Assembly: GCF_021462265.1 (NCBI RefSeq)
Contig: NZ_JAJONF010000055.1
Span: forward strand, 1-60,860
Reading direction: 5' to 3'
Source of the DNA: Streptomyces shenzhenensis
Lineage (GTDB): Bacteria; Actinomycetota; Actinomycetes; Streptomycetales; Streptomycetaceae
DNA: 60,860 bases
In this document: piece by piece, positions 24,904 through 33,605 of the stretch
How positions within the stretch are numbered: position 1 is the first letter of the stretch
Layout of the letters: each line of letters starts with the position of its first letter
Translations under genes and position numbers: made by a program
The notes under the pieces: generated by a model
Told to the model about the DNA's origin: nothing
Databases searched by the model: none
What the model saw: the letters and a program-made list of their open reading frames with translations, nothing else

Positions 24904-27708
24904 TCACGGCCGGCCGGCCGACGACTCGGGAGGCGTTGCCTGAAGAGCGTCGCGGAGTTCGGCCCGGGCCGTGATCCCCAGCTTCGGGAACACCCGGTAG
25001 AGATGGGAGGAGACGGTCCGCGGTGAGAGGAACAGACGCGACGCGATCTGCGGGTTCGACAGCCCCGCCGCCGCCAGCCGGGCGACCTCCAGCTCCTGCG
25101 GGGTGAGTGCCGCACCGGCCTTGCCCCGGCCCGTGCGCGTCATGCCGGTGGCGCGCAGCTCCGCCGCGGCCCGGGTCTGCCACGCGTGGGCGCCGAGCTC
25201 CTCGAAGCGACTGTGGGCGGCGGCCAGATGCACCCGGGCCTCGCGGCTGCGTCCCTGACGGCGCAGCCCCTCCCCGTACGCCAGATGCGCCTGGCCGACC
25301 TCGAAGGGCCACTGTTCGATGCCGGGCAGAGCGAGCGCCTCCTCGAAGCACCGGGCCATCGCCTCGGGGGGCGATGTCATCGCCGCGACCCTGGCCGTGC
25401 TCAGCGCGAACCGCGACGACAGGCGGGCCACCCCGGAGTCGCGCAGCGCGATCGCGTGCCGTCGCGCTTCCGCGTGCCGCCCGGTGCGCACGGCGGCCTC
25501 GACGAGGTCCGGTGCGCACCACAGCGCCTCGGGGTTGAAGGGCGGCAGCTCTCCGGGGGCGCAGATCGCCGTGGTGTGCCGGTAGGCCGTCTCGAAGTCG
25601 GCGGCGCCCAGCGCGGCCCGGGCCGCCGCCTGGTGGGCGCAGTTCTCCAGCCTCCGCAGGCCCCGTGGTCCCGACCAGCCCCACACCGCCTCGCAGTGGT
25701 CACGGCAGGCGTCGAGGTCGCCGCGCTGCGCTGCGGCCATTGCGGCTACATAGTGCCCCACCTGGGCAAACAGGTGATAGCCCGTCTCCTCGCAGAGCGC
25801 GATGAGCTCGGCAGCGGCGTCGGCCGAGGGCTGCCACCGGCCGGCGTACAGGTCGTCCAGGGCGACGAAGATCAGGGCCGGCATGCTCGCCCCCACCGCG
25901 CCGCCGTCGCGGATGACCCGGGTGACGGCCTCGCGGCAGCCCGGGAGCCGGTCCAGGTAGGAGGCGGTCAGGGCGGTGCGGATGACCACATCGGCGTCAC
26001 TCTGGTCCTTCAGCCGTGCGATCTCCTCGTCCAGGCGGCGCAGCAGGTCCTCGGGGACGGAGCCGGAGTCGTGGTGGACCCGTGCCAGGGACGCCGCGGC
26101 GACGGGCGAGGCTTCGGGAATGCCGGCGAGCAGCTCGGCCAGCGGCTGCCAGTGCTCCGGCCGACCCGAGTACTGACTGGCGAGGGTGAGGGTGAACAAC
26201 GCGGTCTCCCACTCGCCGCGGAGCGGGCCGGACGGGAGCGGGGCCTGCTCGACCGCCTCCTTCAGCAGCGCGTGAGCCGTGTCGGCGTCCCCGTCCGTGA
26301 CGAGCACCAGGAAGCCGGCCGCCGCGGCCGCCGCCGGTGACCGGGCCGCCGGGTCGCCCTGCACCTCGCGCATGATCTCGTGGCTGACGTCCAGATGGCC
26401 CGCGACCCAGGCGGCGACGTAGGCGGCCTGTGACAGGCGGCGGCTGCGGGCGGCCCGGTCAGGGCTCAGCTCGGCCGCGCGCCGCAGCCTGGTGATCGAG
26501 CCGTCGGCGTCGCCGCGCCGCAGGCTGCTGCGGGCCGCCGACTCGATGACGGCGGCGGCCTCCTCGTCGGGCACGGTCGTGGCTCTGGCGAGGTGATCAC
26601 CGCGGCGTTCGGGCTGGTCGGCCAGCGCCAGGGCCAGCTTGCGGTGGGCGCTGCGCCGCTGCTCGCCGGTGGCGCCGTCGACCACCGCGGACCTGACCAG
26701 CGGATGCCGGAAGCGTACGGTGCGGCCGCTCTCCGCGACCTTGACCAGGTGGTCGCGCTCCGCGGGCGCGAGGTGGTCGAGCCCGCCCGTCCCGTCGGCC
26801 GCCTCCAGCACGCGGATGTCGCCGGAACCCTCGAGCGCCGCGAGCAGCAGCACCTCGCGCGTCCGCTGGGGCAGCCGCGCGACGCGGGCGGCGTACAGCG
26901 CACGGACATCCCGCCCCGGGCCGCTTCCCCACCCCGCTGCGGTGCCCTGCCGGTCGCCGGAGACACTGGTGGAGGCGGCGAACTCGAGCAGTGCCAGCGG
27001 GTTTCCCTGTGCATCTCGCGCCACGCCCGACAGGATGCGGCGCGGCAGGTGAGCGAAGCGCCGGGACAACAGCCGCAGGGCATCCGCGTCGGTGAGCGGC
27101 GCGATCTCCTGTTCTGCCAGGCCGGTGGGCGGGGCGGGCGCGTCGGCCTCCGTCCGCTGGGCGCCGAGCAGCCCGATGCGATGGCCCACCAGCCGTCGGG
27201 CCACGAAACCCACTGCGGACCGGCTCGCGTCGTCGACCACATGCAGGTCATCGACCACCAGGAGCAGCGGCTGTTCCCTCGCCGCCTCGCCGAACAGCGC
27301 CAGGGCCGCGTTCAGGACGGCGATCCGGTTCGGCGCGGGACCGGCGCCCAGACCGAGCGCCACGTCGAGGGCCTCTCGCGAGGACCGCGGCAGACGGTCG
27401 AGTTCGGGCGCCAGCGCGACGACGAGCTGGTGCAGCCCCGCGAAGCTGATGTCCGTCTCGTACTCGACGCCGCTCCCGCGCACCACCCGCATGCCCTGGG
27501 CCGCCGCCAGCTCGGCGGCCGCGTCCAGCAGCGCGGTCTTGCCCACCCCCGGATCCCCGGTGAGCAGAAGGGCGGCTCCGCCCGCCGCGACCGTGTCCAG
27601 GAAGGCCGCGAGATCGGCGAACTCACGCTCCCGGCCGACCAGTCCGGTCGGGTCCAAGCCCATGCCTGTCACTGATGTTGCCCGTTCCGCATCCGCTGTG
27701 TCCCTCAT
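24904..27708 (-). CDS. Large ATP-binding LuxR-family regulator (LAL type)
   Basis: 934 residues. AAA/STAND ATPase at the N-terminus with Walker A GDPGVGKT (51-58) and Walker B LLLVVDD near residue 150. A long helical TPR-like middle follows, then a C-terminal LuxR helix-turn-helix (LTPQELEVARLAAAGLSNPQIASRLFLSPRTVSSHLYRV, about 868-910). LAL regulators bind a ligand and ATP and then activate nearby genes. The hydrolase/ABM/SDR set directly downstream on the same strand is the obvious candidate target. A second possible start is ATG 27663; neither has a strong ribosome site. Confidence 0.93.
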   Translation of the reverse strand: MRDTADAERATSVTGMGLDPTGLVGREREFADLAAFLDTVAAGGAALLLTGDPGVGKTALLDAAAELAAAQGMRVVRGSGVEYETDISFAGLHQLVVALAPELDRLPRSSREALDVALGLGAGPAPNRIAVLNAALALFGEAAREQPLLLVVDDLHVVDDASRSAVGFVARRLVGHRIGLLGAQRTEADAPAPPTGLAEQEIAPLTDADALRLLSRRFAHLPRRILSGVARDAQGNPLALLEFAASTSVSGDRQGTAAGWGSGPGRDVRALYAARVARLPQRTREVLLLAALEGSGDIRVLEAADGTGGLDHLAPAERDHLVKVAESGRTVRFRHPLVRSAVVDGATGEQRRSAHRKLALALADQPERRGDHLARATTVPDEEAAAVIESAARSSLRRGDADGSITRLRRAAELSPDRAARSRRLSQAAYVAAWVAGHLDVSHEIMREVQGDPAARSPAAAAAAGFLVLVTDGDADTAHALLKEAVEQAPLPSGPLRGEWETALFTLTLASQYSGRPEHWQPLAELLAGIPEASPVAAASLARVHHDSGSVPEDLLRRLDEEIARLKDQSDADVVIRTALTASYLDRLPGCREAVTRVIRDGGAVGASMPALIFVALDDLYAGRWQPSADAAAELIALCEETGYHLFAQVGHYVAAMAAAQRGDLDACRDHCEAVWGWSGPRGLRRLENCAHQAAARAALGAADFETAYRHTTAICAPGELPPFNPEALWCAPDLVEAAVRTGRHAEARRHAIALRDSGVARLSSRFALSTARVAAMTSPPEAMARCFEEALALPGIEQWPFEVGQAHLAYGEGLRRQGRSREARVHLAAAHSRFEELGAHAWQTRAAAELRATGMTRTGRGKAGAALTPQELEVARLAAAGLSNPQIASRLFLSPRTVSSHLYRVFPKLGITARAELRDALQATPPESSAGRP

Positions 27709-28130
27709 CCTGCCGTGCGGAGCAGCCGAAACGGCCGGCCTCGCCCATGGCCGGGAAGTATTTCACCGAGGGACGTCAGACGGATCCTTCGGTCGCCTGT
27801 ACGGCCGGTCTCCAGTGTTCCCGAACCGGTGAGCGAGACGATCACAGGACAGAGATCCCGAGTCGGACGACATCGACGCCGGCACGGAAGACCGCAGCAC
27901 CAGGGGCCTCCTGCTCGGGCGGATTCGACACCCACGAGCTGTGCGGGAGGCCCCGCTTTCATGCTCGGCCGGCCAGAAGAACACCCGACCGGGCCGACGA
28001 TCTCGAACTCACGCCCACCAAGATCGATAGAGCAACGGCTTCCAGGCCTCCCCGCTCGGGCGTCCGCTCGGACCTTCGCTCAGGTCTCCGCCAGGCCACC
28101 CCGCTCAGGTCTCCGCCACCAAGGCCCCGC
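27709..28130. other. Non-coding region with inverted and direct repeats
   Basis: 422 bases upstream of the LAL gene. It contains a wide inverted repeat (27903-27954, listed separately). Near 28060-28120 it has a 16-base unit GCTCAGGTCTCCGCCA present twice after a looser CCGCTCGG copy. Small open frames in the region have no ribosome site or recognisable product. Confidence 0.55.
27903..27954. repeat. Inverted repeat with 34-base loop
   Basis: GGGGCCTCC (27903-27911) and GGAGGCCCC (27946-27954) are perfectly complementary, followed by GCTTTC on the plus strand. Could be a long-loop terminator-like element or a protein-binding site; no gene ends next to it. Confidence 0.5.
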
Positions 28131-28433
28131 CTAGGCTCGCCGATCCGCGACGGCCCAGGACGCCAGCGCCACCGCGCCCGCCACCCCGAAGACCGCCGGC
28201 CAGGCGCCCACCTTCTTGGCCAGCGGATGCGACCCCGCGAACGCGGCGAGGTACGCGGCGGACAGCGCCCCCGCGGCCTTCCCGCCCGCCCGCTGCCGCC
28301 ACTGCTGCGCGGCCGCGGCCCCGGCGACGGCCAGCACGGCCCCGCCCAGCGGCCGCTGCTTAGTCCAGCGTGCGACGCCGTAGCCGCCGACGAGACCGCT
28401 CGCCGCGATCACCGAACTGGGAACCCTGGCCAT
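28131..28433 (-). CDS. Small membrane protein of unknown function
   Basis: 100 residues, Ala/Gly-rich with three hydrophobic stretches (around 10-24, 30-45 and 78-97). It starts MARVPSSVIAASGLVGGYGVAR. I recognise it only as a type seen in streptomycetes, without assigned function. ATG 28433 follows GGAGAAAGG. It is divergent from the DUF2267 gene. Confidence 0.75.
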   Translation of the reverse strand: MARVPSSVIAASGLVGGYGVARWTKQRPLGGAVLAVAGAAAAQQWRQRAGGKAAGALSAAYLAAFAGSHPLAKKVGAWPAVFGVAGAVALASWAVADRRA

Positions 28434-28674
28434 GGCCTTCTCCCTTTCTCCTGCTTTCTCCTGCTCCGTCTCCGGGACCTCCCGAGGCTAGCCGAGGGGC
28501 CGACCGGCACCTCGCCCGCCCCTCCCACCGCACCGCACGCATGCCCCACATTGGCCGAATCGGTGCCATGGCCACCGATTTTCGGGGTACCCGGCGTGGC
28601 ACCGGCGCGTATCGACGCGCCCCCCCGTCCCCGCCCCGGAGTTCCCGGAGACGCCCGGAAGAGGAGTCAGCACG

Positions 28675-29223
28675 ATGACCGTGACGAGCCCGCAGCCGAG
28701 AGCCACCATCGCCGCCCCCGCGCCCGCCACCGCGCCCGCCACTTCTCCCTCTCCGGCCCCGAGCCCCCGTAAGGTTCATGCCGTTCATGCCGTTCACGCC
28801 GTTCGTACCGGAGGCTGGCAGGAGTTCACCGAAGCCGTGCGGCAGGCGGGCCAGTACCCGACGCGGGCGCGGGCCGAGCAGGTCACCCGCATCGTTCTGT
28901 CGGCACTGGGCGACCACGTCACCGGCGACGAACGGCCGGTGCTGACCCAGGCCCTCCCACTGGAGGCGGCCGAGCTGATCGCCGCCCAGATCCCGGCGGC
29001 CGCCCCGCTGACCGCCCGCCGGTTCGTCGACTCGGTGGCCGCGCACATCGAGGGCTCGAGCCCCGCCACCGCCCGCTGGGACGTCAGCTCGGTCCTCGGC
29101 GTCCTCGCGGAGACGGTCGGCGAGCCCTTGACCACCCGTCTGCTCACCCAGCTCCCGCCCGGTTACGCCCTGTTGTTCGGCCGGGCCGAGCTGGCCCGCT
29201 ACAACCTGGTCGCCCCGGACTGA
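28675..29223 (+). CDS. DUF2267-domain protein
   Basis: 182 residues. An Ala/Pro/Ser-rich N-terminus (1-35) ends in three copies of His-Ala-Val from a 9-bp repeat. The DUF2267 domain follows in two related halves (EFTEAVRQAG ... AEQVTRIVLSALGDHVTGDER and ARRFVDSVAAHIEGSS ... VLGVLAETVGEPLTTRLLTQLP). DUF2267 proteins are cytoplasmic helical proteins of unknown function. ATG 28675 follows GAGGAGTCAGCACG. Confidence 0.85.
   Translation: MTVTSPQPRATIAAPAPATAPATSPSPAPSPRKVHAVHAVHAVRTGGWQEFTEAVRQAGQYPTRARAEQVTRIVLSALGDHVTGDERPVLTQALPLEAAELIAAQIPAAAPLTARRFVDSVAAHIEGSSPATARWDVSSVLGVLAETVGEPLTTRLLTQLPPGYALLFGRAELARYNLVAPD
28774..28804 (+). repeat. 9-bp repeat GTTCATGCC in frame
   Basis: Two exact and one near-exact 9-bp copies plus a partial one, encoding His-Ala-Val triplets in the N-terminal tail of the DUF2267 protein. 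Confidence 0.85.
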
Positions 29224-29299
29224 GAGCGGGTCACCGGCCGGAGCGGGCCGGCCCCGCCGCCCCGCGATCGCGGCATCGCCGTCTTCCTGAAACCAGCGG

Positions 29300-30577
29300 C
29301 TAGGACCGCCACTTCGGGCTGAGCGCGATGGCGCGGAGCTGCTTCATGGTCAGCGCCGGGGTCGCGCGGGTCGCGGGGGTCATCTGCGACCCGGAGTTGA
29401 AGGCGCTGACCACGACCCGGAAGCCGTCCGTGCGCAGGGTGTCGGCGGTCCACATGACGACCCCGTCGCCCCCCTTCTCCCCCGGCCCCTTGTGTTCGGC
29501 GACCCGCGTCCCGTCGGCGAGGGTCTCGGACCCGGCCCCGAACAACTGCTTCGCGACGTCGGACATGTCGGGCTGCACGTTGATCTGGACGAGGCTCCTG
29601 CCGTGCCCGTCGTCGACGACGACGTAGGTGAACTGGCCGTCGTCGTCGCTCGCGTGCCCCACCACCTTCAGCCCCTTGGGGATCAGCGAGGTGAGGATCT
29701 GCCGGGTCCTCCTGCCGTCATCCGGGGCGGCGGGCGGCTCCTGGGTCTGGCGGGGGTCCTCAGGGATGGCGTCGACGACCCCGCGCCACTCCTTCGCCGC
29801 CGCCAACGCCTTCAACTGCTCTGTCGACAACGGAGGTTGGTCCCGGCTGATCGGTGCGTCCTTCTCGGCGGCGGCGTTCCACTCGCTGACGGAGACGTGA
29901 TGGCCGTCCGGGGTGACCAGGTTCGCGGTCCACAGCTTGGTGTCCACGCGCCGGTCGGGATACTCGTAGCCCTTCAGGACGGTGACGACGGAGGCGTCGG
30001 GCAGATGGCTGGTGACGCAACTGTCGTAGGGGATGAACACCTTGTCGGGGCACTGGGTGGCCTGCCGGGCCTCGTTCCCGCCGGGCAGTACCCGGTTCAC
30101 GGCGACGCTGATGGCGGCGGCGCCGTGCCCGTCGTCGTAGACGACCTGCGCGTACGGTGCCACCAGCGGGTCGCTCGCGTCGACGCCCCGCCCCCGCGGC
30201 TTGCCGAACTTCCCCTCGGGCAGCAGCTCTTCCAGCGTGTTGATCATCTCGTCCGCGGTGACGCCGCGGGCGGTGGGGGAGAGCACGGGGCGCGGGGTGG
30301 TGCGCACGGCGGAGGGGGACTGTCCGGACGACGATCCGCTCCAGGGCACCAGCAGCGCCCCGCCCACACCGGCGAGCGCGACACCGGCGGCGCCGCCCAG
30401 CACGGTGGCCCGCCGCCGCAGCCGTCGCCGCCGCCCCCGCACCGTACCGGCGGCGACGAGCGCGCCCCGGTCGGCCTCGAAGGTGTCGCCTGCGGCGTGC
30501 AGGGCGGCGGCGAGCCGCACCTCGAAGGCCTGGTCGTTACTGCTGTTGCTGTCGCTGTGCCGCTGCTCCACGGGCAT
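29300..30577 (-). CDS. Membrane protein paired with an ECF sigma factor (putative anti-sigma partner)
   Basis: 425 residues. The first ~60 are cytoplasmic, then comes an Arg-rich patch (RGRRRRLRRRATV), one membrane helix (GGAAGVALAGVGGALLVPW) and a ~320-residue outer part. That outer part holds two similar blocks (ITSLE-type helix then VVYDDGHGAAAI; LTSLIPKGLK then VVVDDGHGRSLV), suggesting an internal duplication. The position 29 bases after the sigma gene and the topology suggest a regulator of that sigma factor, although no classic zinc anti-sigma motif (HxxxCxxC) is present. Start ATG 30577; the longer open frame would overlap the sigma gene. Confidence 0.8.
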   Translation of the reverse strand: MPVEQRHSDSNSSNDQAFEVRLAAALHAAGDTFEADRGALVAAGTVRGRRRRLRRRATVLGGAAGVALAGVGGALLVPWSGSSSGQSPSAVRTTPRPVLSPTARGVTADEMINTLEELLPEGKFGKPRGRGVDASDPLVAPYAQVVYDDGHGAAAISVAVNRVLPGGNEARQATQCPDKVFIPYDSCVTSHLPDASVVTVLKGYEYPDRRVDTKLWTANLVTPDGHHVSVSEWNAAAEKDAPISRDQPPLSTEQLKALAAAKEWRGVVDAIPEDPRQTQEPPAAPDDGRRTRQILTSLIPKGLKVVGHASDDDGQFTYVVVDDGHGRSLVQINVQPDMSDVAKQLFGAGSETLADGTRVAEHKGPGEKGGDGVVMWTADTLRTDGFRVVVSAFNSGSQMTPATRATPALTMKQLRAIALSPKWRS

Positions 30578-30606
30578 GACGAACCACCGTTTCCACAAGG
30601 TTGATG

Positions 30607-31113
30607 TCAGGAGCGGGCGTACTCGGCGAGATCCTCGCCCAGCAGCTCGCGCAACCGCGCGAGGGCGCGCACGCACCGCGTACGGACGGCAGCCGAGCTC
30701 ATGTTGAGCGCGTCCGCGGTCTCGTGCACCGACCGGTCCTCCCAGTACCGCAGGACGACGACGGCCCGGTCCTTGGCGGGCAGCCGCGCCAGCGCGTCGA
30801 GGAGGGTCAGCCGCAGCGAGGGATCGGCGCCGGTGTCGGCCAGCTCGGGAAACGAGTCCCTGGCCCGCTCCCTGCTGCTGAACCGCCGCCGGTGGGCGAG
30901 GAAGGTCCGGCTGAGGACGGTCTGGGCGTACCCCGCGGGGTTCTCGGCACGGGAGACCCGGCCCCAGCGGACGTAGATCCGCCCGAGGGCCTCCTGCACC
31001 AGGTCCTCCGCGAGGTGGGTGTCCCCGGCGGTGAGCAGACAGGCGGACCGGTACAGATGCCCGGCCCGTGCCGCGGCGAACTCGACGTAGTCCTCCCCAG
31101 CTTTCTGACTCAT
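30607..31113 (-). CDS. SigE-family ECF RNA polymerase sigma factor
   Basis: 168 residues. Region 2 (FAAARAGHLYRSACLLTAGDTHLAEDLVQEALGRIYVRW) and region 4 (ARLPAKDRAVVVLRYWEDRSVHETADALNMSSAAVRTRCVRALARLRELL) are both intact, the compact layout of the SigE group common in streptomycetes. Such factors direct stress-responsive promoters. ATG 31113 with GGGGGAAG upstream is used; TTG 31119 is the other candidate. It is followed closely by its probable membrane partner gene. Confidence 0.93.
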   Translation of the reverse strand: MSQKAGEDYVEFAAARAGHLYRSACLLTAGDTHLAEDLVQEALGRIYVRWGRVSRAENPAGYAQTVLSRTFLAHRRRFSSRERARDSFPELADTGADPSLRLTLLDALARLPAKDRAVVVLRYWEDRSVHETADALNMSSAAVRTRCVRALARLRELLGEDLAEYARS

Positions 31114-31179
31114 CCGCAAGCTTCCCCCGTCCCCGGCACTCTGCCGCTCACCTCACTGATGCGGTGGGCCCGGGAAAAT

Positions 31180-31212
31180 GTTTCAGAGGAATCTCAGGAT
31201 TCTCAGAGGAGG
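31180..31212 (-). promoter_or_regulatory. Repeated element upstream of the sigma gene
   Basis: On the minus strand CCTCTGA occurs twice, flanking a GAATCCTGAGATTC-like palindrome (plus-strand core GAATC-TCAG-GATTC, 31189-31202). The position suits a promoter/operator for the sigma gene. The factor that binds it is unknown. Confidence 0.45.
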
Positions 31213-31278
31213 CTCTCACTGGGGCCGGTGCCGGACGGAAGTCGAGAAGCGCTCGCCGGCGGTTTTTATGACGTCCCG

Positions 31279-31662
31279 TCAGCTTTGGGCGGGCGCCTTC
31301 TCACGGTCTTCGGCGGCCTGGAGGGTGCAGGGGGCGCGCCAGGCGAGGTTGGTGATGTTGACGAGGCGGTCGGCGGACAGGGCGAGGCTGAGCAGGCTCA
31401 GCAGGAGGTCGAGCGCTGTCTGCGATCCGTCGAGGGTGACGGTCACCCGTCCGCCGTCGGGATGGAGGCGGATGAGGGCGGACTCCGGGCGCAGGCGTTC
31501 GATCAGCGGGCGGGTGAGGTGGACGTCGGCGGTGGCGGGGCCGTGATGGTGGAGGATTTCGCGGTAGTGGGTGCGCGCCGCCCAGCCGATGCCGCAGGCC
31601 GCCGGGGCGATGAAGAGGTCCGGGAAGTGGGCAAGGGCTGCGCGCAGCCGGGTGTCGTCCAT
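31279..31662 (-). CDS. Hypothetical protein, 127 residues
   Basis: Starts MDDTRLRAALAHFPDLFIAP and contains GIGWAARTHYREILHHHGP and VTVTLDGSQTALDLLLSLLSLALSADR. No domain recognised. It looks like a compact alpha/beta cytoplasmic protein. The amino acid composition is coherent and the frame has strong third-position G+C, which supports a real gene. It begins two bases before the stop of the truncated MFS fragment, so it may be the old downstream neighbour of that transporter in a former operon. Confidence 0.55.
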   Translation of the reverse strand: MDDTRLRAALAHFPDLFIAPAACGIGWAARTHYREILHHHGPATADVHLTRPLIERLRPESALIRLHPDGGRVTVTLDGSQTALDLLLSLLSLALSADRLVNITNLAWRAPCTLQAAEDREKAPAQS

Positions 31663-31664
31663 GG

Positions 31665-31840
31665 TCAGATCTCCGGGCGGGTGGACCGGTCGCTGGAGCG
31701 GGTGGCGGCGATGGCGAGGACGGCGGCGGGCGGGGCGAGGTGCAGGGCGAGGGTGACGGCGGGGACGCCGACGGCGGTGCCCAGGCCTCGGGCCACGTTG
31801 ACCATGCCTCCGCCGGTGCCGGCGTCCCCGATCTCGTGGC
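31665..31840 (-). pseudogene. C-terminal remnant of an MFS drug-efflux transporter
   Basis: The minus-strand frame ending at 31665 reads IGDAGTGGGMVNVARGLGTAVGVPAVTLALHLA followed by a hydrophobic helix and a short basic tail. The GGMVNVARGLGTAVG stretch is the characteristic 13th-helix region of DHA2-type drug exporters. Only the last ~55 residues remain; everything upstream is replaced by the AraC fragment on the other strand. The right edge is approximate. Confidence 0.6.
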
Positions 31841-32333
31841 CCGGTGGCCGGTGCCCGCCGAGTCCTGGCCGTTCGTTGACGCGGCGCGCAGGCACCTTGT
31901 TCTCGAGGCGGCCGCCGTGGCCGAGGACCCGTCGACGGAACTACCCGCGATCCTGCTGTCCGCACTGATCACCCGCGTCGAGCCCCCGCATTACGAGGCG
32001 CGCTCGGCGAACCCGACGTTCCAGTTGTTCCGCTCGAGCGTCGAGGCGTATTTCCGGACCCACCACGACGCCGGCTACTACGCGGCTGCGCTCGGGTTCG
32101 CCCCGCGCACCCTGACCCGGGCAGTGCAGCAGGTCACCGGGCGTACCGCGAAGGCGTACATCGTGGAACGGATCGTGCTCGAGGCGAAGCGCCTGCTGGC
32201 CCACGAACGCGTCACCGCGGCGCGGTGTGCGAGCGAACTCGGGTTCCCGGACCCGTCGAACTTCTCGCTCTTCTTCCTGAACGCGACGGGCCTGCGCCCA
32301 GGCGCCTGGCAGGCGGCGACGATCCTCGACTGA
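31841..32333 (+). pseudogene. N-terminally truncated AraC-family regulator
   Basis: From about 31845 the frame reads VPAESWPFVDAARRHLVLEAAAV, then ALGFAPRTLTRAVQQVTGRTAKAYIVERIVLEAKRLLAHERVTAARCASELGFPDPSNFSLFF. This is the linker and both helix-turn-helix motifs of an AraC/XylS regulator. The sensing half (about 150-170 residues) and the start codon are missing. Upstream in-frame residues are compositional noise that overlaps the MFS remnant. It is either a pseudogene or, if a start exists, a bare DNA-binding domain. Confidence 0.65.
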
Positions 32334-32359
32334 CCCGCCGACGCTCGCCTCCCGCTCGG

Positions 32360-32920
32360 CTACCTGCCGGCCGGCGCAACGGGTTCGGCGGCGGTCTCGA
32401 CGACGTGTTCGACGACGGTCTCGACGAGCCCGGTCTCCAGTCGCAGCACGTATCCCGACACAGACGCGAGGACCTCGCTGGTCATCAGCGGGTCGGCGAG
32501 GAGCTTCTCGACGTCGCGCCGCACGGTCGCGGCCGGGTCCGTGACCGCGCGCTCGGCGAGCACGTCGTCGCCGCCTCCGGTGCGATCTGCGAAAGAGCGG
32601 CGGAACGCCGGGTCGGCGAGCAGGCCGGTGCCGCACTGCGTGTGATGCACGATCGCGACGTCCATCCTGACCCCGAGCCGCACCGCCAGATACGCGATGT
32701 CCTCGGTCACCCGGCCGTCCACCCGTCCGCCCGTGTTCCGCAGCACTCCCGCGTCCCCGGTTCCGATCCCGAGGAAGCCTGCGGGCTCGACTCGCGGATC
32801 GGCACAGACCAGCACCAGCGGCAGCCGCTCCGGCATCGATGTGGGCATCGCCAACCGGGCGAGGTCGACGTTCGCCGCGAAAACCTGGTTGCGCTTCAAG
32901 AACTCGTCGAAGTCCGACAC
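32360..32920 (-). CDS. Beta-carbonic anhydrase-like protein
   Basis: 186 residues from GTG 32920, preceded by GGAGG. Zinc ligands fit the beta class: Cys39 with the Asp41/Arg43 dyad in VCADPRVEP, and His93 with Cys96 in HHTQCG. It interconverts carbon dioxide and bicarbonate; this small form resembles the stand-alone beta-CAs of streptomycetes. The FLGIGTGDAGVLRNTGG segment matches the family. It diverges from a MarR regulator and the two share a ~66-base promoter region. Confidence 0.88.
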   Translation of the reverse strand: MSDFDEFLKRNQVFAANVDLARLAMPTSMPERLPLVLVCADPRVEPAGFLGIGTGDAGVLRNTGGRVDGRVTEDIAYLAVRLGVRMDVAIVHHTQCGTGLLADPAFRRSFADRTGGGDDVLAERAVTDPAATVRRDVEKLLADPLMTSEVLASVSGYVLRLETGLVETVVEHVVETAAEPVAPAGR

Positions 32921-32986
32921 GATTCCTCCATGTGGTGTATCTGCAACATTGACTGCATCGGCTACGCTACATACGAGGAGGTGCAT
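32921..32986. promoter_or_regulatory. Shared promoter between carbonic anhydrase and MarR genes
   Basis: A short (66 bp), relatively A+T-rich region with repeated TGCA-type half sites (CTGCAACATTGACTGCATC). The palindrome TGCATATGCA (32982-32991) covers the MarR start codon. This arrangement suggests autorepression and control of the carbonic anhydrase by the MarR protein. Confidence 0.5.
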
Positions 32987-33457
32987 ATGCAACACCAAGG
33001 ATCGGAAGAACCGAAGCGGCAAGCCCTGTGGATGGCGGACCGGTGTCTCGGCAGGCGCATCGCGCGGCTGCACCGGCTCGTCTCGCGGCGCTTCGAGGCG
33101 GAGTTGCGGGAGTCGGGACTCACCCTGCCGCAGGTCGAAGTGCTCTCCGAGATGACCGCTTCCGGTGAGCCCGCCCGCCCGTCGGAGATCGCCGGCTGGC
33201 TCGGCATCGAGCGCTCCACGATCAGCCGCAACCTTGACCTGCTCGCCCAACTCGGCTACGTCCGCGCTGCAGAGACGTCGGCAACCGGGCGAACGACCCG
33301 TGTCGTCGTGACCGACGCCGGCCACCAGGCACTGGCGGACGCCCAGCCCGCCTGGGAACGGGCGCAGGCATGGATCAGCGGCGCGGTCGACGAGGACGCC
33401 GTCGACGCACTCGACCGCTGGCTCACCGCCCTCGAACTCGCCCCACGGCCCCGCTGA
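32987..33457 (+). CDS. MarR-family transcriptional regulator
   Basis: 156 residues. Winged helix with LTLPQVEVLSEMTASGEPARPSEIAGWLGIERSTISRNLDLLAQLGYV and the wing TSATGRTTRVVVTDAGHQAL, the canonical MarR arrangement. A C-terminal dimerisation helix is present. ATG 32987 lies five bases after GAGGAGG. It is placed divergently to the carbonic anhydrase gene, its most likely target. Confidence 0.92.
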   Translation: MQHQGSEEPKRQALWMADRCLGRRIARLHRLVSRRFEAELRESGLTLPQVEVLSEMTASGEPARPSEIAGWLGIERSTISRNLDLLAQLGYVRAAETSATGRTTRVVVTDAGHQALADAQPAWERAQAWISGAVDEDAVDALDRWLTALELAPRPR

Positions 33458-33605
33458 CCACGAACGTCCGCCCCGGGAGGCTACGGCGACCACGGCGCCC
33501 GCCCACTCGCCGAGGACGGCGCCGCGTTCGGGCCGTCCGGCAGAGCCCGTGGCTGGAGCGGCACGTCGGCGCGATGCGCCCCTGCGGCGTGCAGGGCCGG
33601 GACGG

